64,000 nt of DNA from Pseudomonas viridiflava (GTDB lineage: Bacteria; Pseudomonadota; Gammaproteobacteria; Pseudomonadales; Pseudomonadaceae), in NCBI RefSeq assembly GCF_900602065.1, contig NZ_UWFN01000095.1, positions 372,001 to 436,000 on the forward strand. The letters are read 5' to 3'. The position numbers were made by a program, and so were the translations under genes. Each line of letters begins with the position of its first letter. The stretch's first letter is position 1. Below, one piece after another: positions 58,339-64,000 of the stretch. The notes under the pieces are model-generated. The model was not told the DNA's origin, searched no databases, and worked only from the letters and a program-made list of their open reading frames with translations.

Positions 58339-60141
58339 TCAGATCGCGCCAACCGGCGCAGGCTCATCGAGCCCCATCGCGTGCAGACGTGCGTAATAGC
58401 CATTTTGCGCCAACAGTTGCGCATGTGTACCACGCTCAACGATGCGCCCGGCATCCATCACCAGAATCTGATCAGCTTTTTCAATGGTCGACAAACGGTG
58501 GGCAATCACCAGCGTCGTACGCCCCTTCATGGCGTGATCCAGTGCAGCCTGAATGTGGCGCTCAGACTCGGTATCCAGCGCCGAAGTGGCTTCATCAAGG
58601 ATAAGAACCGGTGCGTTCTTGAGCAAAGCACGGGCAATCGCCAAGCGCTGACGTTGGCCACCGGAAAGCAGCACACCGTTTTCGCCGACCTGAGTATCCA
58701 GACCTTGCGGAAGCTGCTCGATAAACTCTTTGGCGTAGGCATCGGCAGCCGCCGTTTCGATATCGGCACGCGGTGCGCCACTCAAATCGCCATAAGCGAT
58801 GTTGTTCGCGACGGTATCGTTGAACAGCGTCACGCTCTGGGTAACCTGAGCAATATGGCGACGCAGGTTACGCAACCGGTAGTCGCTGATTTCCACGCCA
58901 TCAAGCAGGATCTGCCCATTGCTGTGCTGGTAGAAACGCGGCAACAGACTGGCAAGCGTCGACTTGCCACTTCCCGAGCGCCCTACAAGAGCAACCATCT
59001 GGCCCGGCGCCACCGAGAAACTGATGTCGTCCAGCACCTGCCGCTCCGTACCCGGGTACGTGAAGCTGAGGTTTTTGACTTCCAGATGCCCGCTGACCCG
59101 ATCACGTTCAATCGTGCCATTGTCGGCTTCCGGCTCGACATCAAGCTGTTCGAATATGCTTTCCGCGCCAGCCACACCCTTTTGAATGGTTGAGCTGACT
59201 TCAGATAGCTGACGGATAGGCTTGGGCAGCAAACCGGCCGCCGTGATGTACGCGACCAGATCACCGGCAGTGGAATCGCCACGCAGATAAAGTACGAGGA
59301 ACATCAGCACAGCCATCGCCGTGTAGATCACCAACTGCAGCATCGGCGTATAGATCGCGCCGGTTTTGGTCATGCGCAATTGCTTTTTGGTGTTGTCGTT
59401 ACTGGCATCGGCAAAACGGGTTTCTTCGTAATGTTCGCCACCGAAGCTGCGGACGACGCGATACCCCTGAATAGTTTCGGACGCGACGTGGGTTACATCA
59501 CCCATTGCCACCTGAATCTTTTTGCTTTGCTTGCGGAATTTCTTGCTGGCGCTGCCTACCATCACGGCAATCACCGGCAAAATCGCCAACATGACCAGCG
59601 TCAGCTGCCAGTTCATCCATAGCAGATAGATGAACAGAAACACCACAGTAAGACCTTCGCGAATCACCACTTTGATTGCGTCAGTGGCCGCACCTGTCAC
59701 CATCGTTACATTGAACGTGATGCGTGAGATCAGATGCCCCGAATTATGGGTATCGAAATAACGATTAGGTAATATCAACAGCTTGTTGAACAGTTCGACG
59801 CGCAAGTCATGGACCAGACCCAGCGAGACTTTCGCCAGAAAGTAGTTACCCAGGAAGGACCCCAGACCTTGCCAGGCTGCGATCAGCACGATAATCAGCG
59901 GCACTGCCTGAAGCAGTTGCAGATCGCGCAGATACGGAACATGGGGGAACAATACCGCCTCAGGATTACTGAGCCCATCGACGAAGTACTTCAGAATGCC
60001 CGCCAGCATAGGCTGGGTCGACGCAAACATGACAAAGCCGATGATACTGAGCAGGAATATCCCTACATATGGACGCACATAGGACAACAAGCGGAAGTAA
60101 ATCTTCATGCTTGATTGGCTGGACGATTCGGAGGATGTCAT
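58339..60141 (-). CDS. msbA: Lipid A flippase MsbA (ABC exporter)
   Basis: ATP-driven exporter that flips core-lipid A across the inner membrane. The 600 residues comprise six membrane helices (about 20-320), then the nucleotide-binding domain. The Walker A motif is VGRSGSGKSTLASLL, the ABC signature LSGGQRQRLAIARALL, the Walker B motif VLILDEATSALD, and the H-loop VIAHRLSTI. The start at 60141 is used; an ATG eleven codons later is possible. It precedes hldE in the same direction. Confidence 0.95.
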   Translation of the reverse strand: MTSSESSSQSSMKIYFRLLSYVRPYVGIFLLSIIGFVMFASTQPMLAGILKYFVDGLSNPEAVLFPHVPYLRDLQLLQAVPLIIVLIAAWQGLGSFLGNYFLAKVSLGLVHDLRVELFNKLLILPNRYFDTHNSGHLISRITFNVTMVTGAATDAIKVVIREGLTVVFLFIYLLWMNWQLTLVMLAILPVIAVMVGSASKKFRKQSKKIQVAMGDVTHVASETIQGYRVVRSFGGEHYEETRFADASNDNTKKQLRMTKTGAIYTPMLQLVIYTAMAVLMFLVLYLRGDSTAGDLVAYITAAGLLPKPIRQLSEVSSTIQKGVAGAESIFEQLDVEPEADNGTIERDRVSGHLEVKNLSFTYPGTERQVLDDISFSVAPGQMVALVGRSGSGKSTLASLLPRFYQHSNGQILLDGVEISDYRLRNLRRHIAQVTQSVTLFNDTVANNIAYGDLSGAPRADIETAAADAYAKEFIEQLPQGLDTQVGENGVLLSGGQRQRLAIARALLKNAPVLILDEATSALDTESERHIQAALDHAMKGRTTLVIAHRLSTIEKADQILVMDAGRIVERGTHAQLLAQNGYYARLHAMGLDEPAPVGAI

Positions 60142-60257
60142 GAGAATCCGTCATGCATAAAAAGAGGCCGAATTGTATCACAAGCGCATTTTGCTACGGC
60201 TTGCTGCGGTAACATAGGCGGCTGTCCAAGCCCTAGGGCACAGAAACCGGAGTATCG

Positions 60258-60896
60258 ATGCAAGCGCTTGATCATGCACATTACCTTGCCTTGGTCGCGG
60301 GGGCGGAAGTCCTCGAAGCAGATCATTCAGGTGATAAAGTCCTGCGATTGACCGATGGATCAATGCTGAAGCTGTTTCGCCGCAAGCGGCTGATCAGCTC
60401 GGCAGCCTGGTACCCGTATGCACGACGTTTTGCTGACAATTGCATCACCCTCGCAGCACGAGCAATCCCCTGCCCCACAGTGCTGAGCGTCGTCAGAGTT
60501 GCACAGATCCAGCGCGATGCTGTGCATTACACGCCGCTGGCAGGCCTGACGCTGCGCCAGGTCATGCACGCTCCCGAGAGCGATGACAAACTGCGCGCGC
60601 AACTGGGACGCTTCATCGCCGAGCTGCACGAGAAAGGAATTTACTTCCGCTCAGCGCATCTGGGGAACGTGATACTTACCCCGGAGGGCACGTTGGGCCT
60701 GATCGACATAGCCGACATGAAAACCTTCCGCGGGCCACTGCGCAAAAGTCTTCGGCTGCGCAACTTCAAACATATGCTGCGCTATACCGAAGATCGCGAG
60801 TGGCTGCTGGGGCAAAACAATCAGGCGTTTATTAACGGATATCTGGGGGCACAGACACTCTGCGCTGCAAACGAACTGAGCCTGGCGATAAGCTAA
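60258..60896 (+). CDS. InaA/Ttg-like lipopolysaccharide kinase-family protein
   Basis: A 212-residue protein of the WaaP/InaA protein-kinase-like family, which in Pseudomonas is often labelled toluene tolerance protein. The nucleotide-binding Lys lies in SMLKLFRRKR. The catalytic loop reads LHEKGIYFRSAHLGN, where the Asp expected after Arg (HRD) is Ser132, while the metal-binding Asp150 (GLIDIADM) and Asn137 are kept. It may have unusual chemistry or be a pseudokinase. It is divergent from msbA, beside waaL. Confidence 0.78.
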   Translation: MQALDHAHYLALVAGAEVLEADHSGDKVLRLTDGSMLKLFRRKRLISSAAWYPYARRFADNCITLAARAIPCPTVLSVVRVAQIQRDAVHYTPLAGLTLRQVMHAPESDDKLRAQLGRFIAELHEKGIYFRSAHLGNVILTPEGTLGLIDIADMKTFRGPLRKSLRLRNFKHMLRYTEDREWLLGQNNQAFINGYLGAQTLCAANELSLAIS

Positions 60897-60920
60897 GCGC
60901 TCCCTACAGTTCATCAGATG

Positions 60921-60950
60921 AAAAAAATGGCCCTCGAAGGGCCATTTCTG
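60921..60950. terminator. Bidirectional terminator between the InaA-like gene and waaL
   Basis: The stem AAATGGCCCT/AGGGCCATTT with a 3-nt loop has an A-run before it and a T-rich run after it. It lies between convergent genes. Confidence 0.88.
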
Positions 60951-60956
60951 TTTGGT

Positions 60957-62120
60957 TTACTGCCGTTCAAGCCTGCGCTCGCGCACGACACCGGCGTAGA
61001 TCATTACCGCAGGGAACAACACCAGCACCCAAAGTTCGTCAGGGTTGCCGACCAACTTGCTACCGTCGAAGTTGAGCATGACCAACGCGCTCGCCAAATA
61101 GACACCCCATGCACTACGCATGCGCCACGCATGCCAGAGGGTATGGACCATGACGGCGACGAACAGTACTAGCGAGACAGTACCGGTATAGAGCCCCATC
61201 GCGACAAAGATATTGTGAGGATGCTGAATAGGCATGCCGCCGGTGAGTGTTTGGGTGGTATGAAAATCAACCCCGCAACCCATCAGCCATCCACAATTGC
61301 GCCATTCTCCGACCATGATCTGCAACAGTTCGATACGATGAGAGTCGCCTCTTTTGAACAGCAGGGTTACCCACTCCTCGTCCTTTACCAGCCACATGAC
61401 CAGCAAAGCCAGCAGCGCAAGGCCGACCACGGCAATTGCACCCTGCTTCTTATGATGGCGCATCGCATTTAACGCCCAGAGCCCCCCCAGAAAAACCGCG
61501 CCTACCAAGGCTGTGCGGGTCTGGACGACAAAAGACACTATAAAGAGCGATAAGACAACTGCGGCAGCAGACTCCACCCAACGCCTTTCTTTCTTCAGGA
61601 CAGGCAGTGCCAGCCCCAACGCACAGAACAGCCAGATACTGGCATAGATGACGTTGTCCAGACGTGAGGGAAGGATGTCTACCCGATGGCCAAACTCGAA
61701 CTTTCCGGTGACCCACCCGTAGACTCCCGACAGCAGGATGTACAGGAAAACAACCCAGAACTGGCTACGAACAAAGACGCCACTACTGAAAAAATCAACA
61801 TTGACCAACCCGGCCAGAACAAAAACAAACAACGAGACGTACGCGATGTGCTTATAGAACTGGAAATCTCCTGCATAAAAAGCAGGCACCAGAAAACACA
61901 ACATGAACGCCAGCCAAAGCCAGCCAAGCCGATCCGAAAACAGGCTGGCACCACGATTAACAATCAGAAAGATCAAGCCGGGAAGAGCGATCAGGGCATA
62001 GAACAGGTTGTTGGTGAACTTGGAGGAATCCCCAAGTATGAAGCTCAATAGGAAAAGGACCAGCGCACCACTGAAATAGGCTGCCGTTTTAGGATTTATA
62101 CCGAACTTCTCAGACGACAT
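60957..62120 (-). CDS. waaL: O-antigen ligase WaaL
   Basis: Joins O-antigen from undecaprenyl diphosphate to the lipid A core on the periplasmic face. The 387-residue protein has about eleven membrane helices. The large loop of the Wzy_C/ligase family includes KRGDSHRIELLQIMVGEW and the catalytic His segment MPIQHPHNIFVAMGLYTG. The 5' end overlaps the upstream glycosyltransferase gene by 11 bp. Ligase families vary strongly in sequence; the assignment rests on topology, the His motif and context. Confidence 0.88.
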   Translation of the reverse strand: MSSEKFGINPKTAAYFSGALVLFLLSFILGDSSKFTNNLFYALIALPGLIFLIVNRGASLFSDRLGWLWLAFMLCFLVPAFYAGDFQFYKHIAYVSLFVFVLAGLVNVDFFSSGVFVRSQFWVVFLYILLSGVYGWVTGKFEFGHRVDILPSRLDNVIYASIWLFCALGLALPVLKKERRWVESAAAVVLSLFIVSFVVQTRTALVGAVFLGGLWALNAMRHHKKQGAIAVVGLALLALLVMWLVKDEEWVTLLFKRGDSHRIELLQIMVGEWRNCGWLMGCGVDFHTTQTLTGGMPIQHPHNIFVAMGLYTGTVSLVLFVAVMVHTLWHAWRMRSAWGVYLASALVMLNFDGSKLVGNPDELWVLVLFPAVMIYAGVVRERRLERQ

Positions 62121-62883
62121 TACTTAAGACCCAACCTATGACCAGACCGAGGACCAGTGTCCCCAATAATTTAATGCGATCACGACGCTTGCGCCGCTGC
62201 TTGTCTACACGCTCTTGTGGAATCTCTACGTGATTTCCAAAACCGGTATGCAGCACCGCATCGTTCTCCAGAATCAATGCGTAGCGATTTTCTGCGGCAT
62301 AGAGACCCGACAGTTTTTTCTCGCCGCCATGAGAGGCATAGGGCGCATGCAGCTTGTAGTCAACCAGGCGGCGCAGTCCAGGGTTGAAAGAAAACCCCTG
62401 CCACTCGGGCTTGTGCGAGCCAAGCTTGTAGAAAGGGATGTTCTGAAACACTTCACGCTCATTGAGATAAACGTAAGGGCTGTGAACCTGAAGATCGTGA
62501 TTGAAGCTGCGTAGCCATACCTGCAAAGCCTGCGGGTCGTGCTCCAGCAGCGTCATCGACTCTTCGATGAAGCCCGGACGATAAAAGTCCCAGTCGTCTT
62601 CACAGTGGAACACCCAGGACGTCTCGATCAGCTCATAAGCCGCATCGACCGAACGCATCTGGCCAAGCTTCGGATTGTTGATAATGAAGCGAGTAAATGG
62701 TCGCCAGTGTTCTGGGATGCAGTCTTCAACCTGAGCGTCGCCCGAGTCTTCGGTAATCAGAACACTGCGTATTGGCGCGGTATTGAAGCGGTCGAATGTC
62801 TCAAGCGTGCGTTTTAACAAATCAAACCGCCCACAGCTGGTGACCACCAGTGTGATATCGCTACTTTCGCTTAACACCATCAT
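62110..62883 (-). CDS. Membrane-anchored glycosyltransferase (GT-A type) of the LPS cluster
   Basis: A 257-residue protein with a nucleotide-sugar-binding fold: ITLVVTSCGRFDLLKRTLET at the N-terminus and the acidic metal-binding motif FHCEDDWDFYRPGFIEESM. The C-terminus (about 225-257) is basic and then hydrophobic (IKLLGTLVLGLVIGWVLSNV), suggesting a single membrane anchor. The start could be either of two adjacent ATGs (62883 or 62880). The sugar and acceptor are unknown. It overlaps waaL by 11 bp. Confidence 0.83.
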   Translation of the reverse strand: MMVLSESSDITLVVTSCGRFDLLKRTLETFDRFNTAPIRSVLITEDSGDAQVEDCIPEHWRPFTRFIINNPKLGQMRSVDAAYELIETSWVFHCEDDWDFYRPGFIEESMTLLEHDPQALQVWLRSFNHDLQVHSPYVYLNEREVFQNIPFYKLGSHKPEWQGFSFNPGLRRLVDYKLHAPYASHGGEKKLSGLYAAENRYALILENDAVLHTGFGNHVEIPQERVDKQRRKRRDRIKLLGTLVLGLVIGWVLSNVV

Positions 62884-62916
62884 GTGTACTCAATCATTGA
62901 AATTTGAAAAAGGCGA

Positions 62917-63873
62917 TCAAAACCCCAACCGGGACTTCAAACGATCCACCCAGCTCATGGCAGGCATGGCACGCAGTGGCGGACGCATTTCTTCAACAAT
63001 GGCCTTCCCTAGGGCGTGGAATGTAAAGCGTTGTTCAACCAAAGTCTGCCCATTACGCGAAATTTCATCTGCCAACTCCGGGTTGTCCCTTAGTCGTCGC
63101 AGCTTTTCCTGAAGCTGTGGGATGTCGCTGTAAAACACGATGTTGTGCATGTCGACAAAACCCAGCGCGCGATTCTCTTCAGCGCCTTGGTCGTAGGCGA
63201 GCAACACGCACCCACAGGCCATGGCCTCGAAGTTCTTGATCATGTATTCGCCCATGCCCACGTCGGCACTGACGAAAAAGCGAATCCGGTTGAGGGTTTC
63301 GCAATACTCCTCACCTGACTTGGTACGGGTCACGACCAGCTTTTCAACACGGCCCAATTCGTCCAGTAACGCCTTGCGACCACTGTAAGCCACACTGTTG
63401 GTGCTGCCGACAAACGCCAACTCGATATCCCGCTCGCGATCACGCCACTGGAGCAGGCTCTGGTCGTAGCCTTTCGGGACAAACACTGCATCAAAACCTT
63501 CTTCGCGCAGCCGCTCACTGACATTGAAGCCGGAGCACATAACCCGCACCCACGGCAGTTTGCGGTAGTGGGCGCTGAACTTTCCGGTGTACTTGCAGGT
63601 GATGTAGTTCTGGTAGGCATCGTGTTCGAGGATCACCAGATTGGGGATGGTGCGAATGAAACCGACCTGGCGGATTTCATGCTTGAAGCGCAGGAAGAAC
63701 ACAATGCGATCGTATTGAGTAACGTCCACCTCGCGGCGGAAATAACTGCGCAGATTGCGTTGTTCCGCGGAAGTCAGCCAGCGCACATCACATTCGCAAT
63801 TGGCGGCAATGCCCTCATAGAGGCGATCCAGAATGGCTCGTTGTTCTTTCTGAACCAAAAGTAAAACTTTCAT
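62917..63873 (-). CDS. CgeB-like glycosyltransferase
   Basis: A 318-residue protein with AGGA 6 nt before the ATG. The C-terminal half matches the GT-B CgeB/glycosyltransferase family 1-like domain: MGEYMIKNFEAMACGCVLLA, then QGAEENRALGFVDMHNIVFY, then LRDNPELADEISRNGQTLVE. It lies 33 bp before the other glycosyltransferase gene, in an LPS unit. The role in core or O-antigen assembly is inferred from position only. Confidence 0.82.
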   Translation of the reverse strand: MKVLLLVQKEQRAILDRLYEGIAANCECDVRWLTSAEQRNLRSYFRREVDVTQYDRIVFFLRFKHEIRQVGFIRTIPNLVILEHDAYQNYITCKYTGKFSAHYRKLPWVRVMCSGFNVSERLREEGFDAVFVPKGYDQSLLQWRDRERDIELAFVGSTNSVAYSGRKALLDELGRVEKLVVTRTKSGEEYCETLNRIRFFVSADVGMGEYMIKNFEAMACGCVLLAYDQGAEENRALGFVDMHNIVFYSDIPQLQEKLRRLRDNPELADEISRNGQTLVEQRFTFHALGKAIVEEMRPPLRAMPAMSWVDRLKSRLGF

Positions 63874-63903
63874 TTTTTTCCTTGCAGTACCGCAGGCTAC
63901 TGA

Positions 63904-64000
63904 TCAGATATCTCTGCGCCAGAACAGCTCATGTCGGCGAACGGCCTTTCTGAAAAATTCGTTTTCGCCCTCGGCGGGCCAGCGCCGCCCGGCCAGCACT
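63904..64000 (-). CDS. 3' end of a further LPS-cluster gene, truncated by the window edge
   Basis: On the minus strand a frame open from the edge ends at a TGA at 63904-63906. It reads LAGRRWPAEGENEFFRKAVR continuing RHELFWRRDI. The basic, Trp-rich C-terminus and the 30-bp spacing to the next start make it a real coding end. About 31 residues are visible, too few for naming a family. Confidence 0.6.
   Translation of the reverse strand, partial: VLAGRRWPAEGENEFFRKAVRRHELFWRRDI

Overview
This window is chromosomal DNA of a Pseudomonas, probably a fluorescent species of the syringae or fluorescens type. The evidence is the high GC content, the proteins read directly (RhdA with its CQTHHR loop, two-ACT SerB, ParC/ParE, HldE, MsbA), several families of Pseudomonas-type REP hairpins, and a gene order that, as far as I recall it, follows the rlmB-to-waaL stretch of P. 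aeruginosa PAO1. Species cannot be fixed by reading alone. Nearly all of the window is conserved core genome. No prophage, insertion sequence, CRISPR array or toxin cluster was seen.

Layout. 1-3.3 kb: rnr and rlmB (RNA decay and rRNA methylation), overlapping by 4 bp. 3.4-4.0 kb: two identical tRNA-Leu(CAG) genes, each with its own promoter and terminator. 4.0-8.7 kb: a chemoreceptor with a likely sigma-54 promoter, then purA and hisZ. 8.9-19.1 kb: the superoperon nnr-tsaE-amidase-mutL-miaA-hfq-hflX-hflK-hflC on the minus strand. Its genes overlap or almost touch, and it ends at a strong terminator. 19.1-23.2 kb: queG, a TRIC/UPF0126 membrane protein, orn and rsgA, then a triple REP array. 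23.2-28.6 kb: motAB behind a near-consensus FliA promoter, an HDOD signalling protein, rhdA and psd.

28.8-34.8 kb: a 594-residue PilZ-like protein, serB, an Smp/AhpA-type membrane protein carrying a degenerate cyclase-like domain, and a PqiC-like lipoprotein. 34.9-44.5 kb: the parC/parE neighbourhood with a retropepsin-like protease, a phytase-like esterase, yqiA, cpdA, an unrecognised AT-richer gene, a DUF1249 gene and nudF. 44.6-49.1 kb: a DUF3298-type lipoprotein, then thiC and cytX on the minus strand under a TPP riboswitch. 49.2-53.6 kb: a TolC-type outer-membrane factor, waaA, a LysR regulator and an SMR transporter. 53.6-64 kb: an FAD oxidoreductase with an aldo/keto reductase, a Nudix-like protein, and the lipopolysaccharide genes hldE, msbA, an InaA/Ttg-like kinase, waaL and two glycosyltransferases, plus the 3' end of one more gene at the window edge.

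No wholly new multi-gene system was found. The points most worth checking are: the sigma-54 and FliA promoter candidates; REP families whose inner stems vary in a compensated way between constant ends; a 33-bp tandem duplication inside the first membrane segment of CytX; the degenerate cyclase domain in the AhpA-like protein; Nudix-like and kinase-like proteins with altered catalytic motifs; and the orphan gene beside cpdA.
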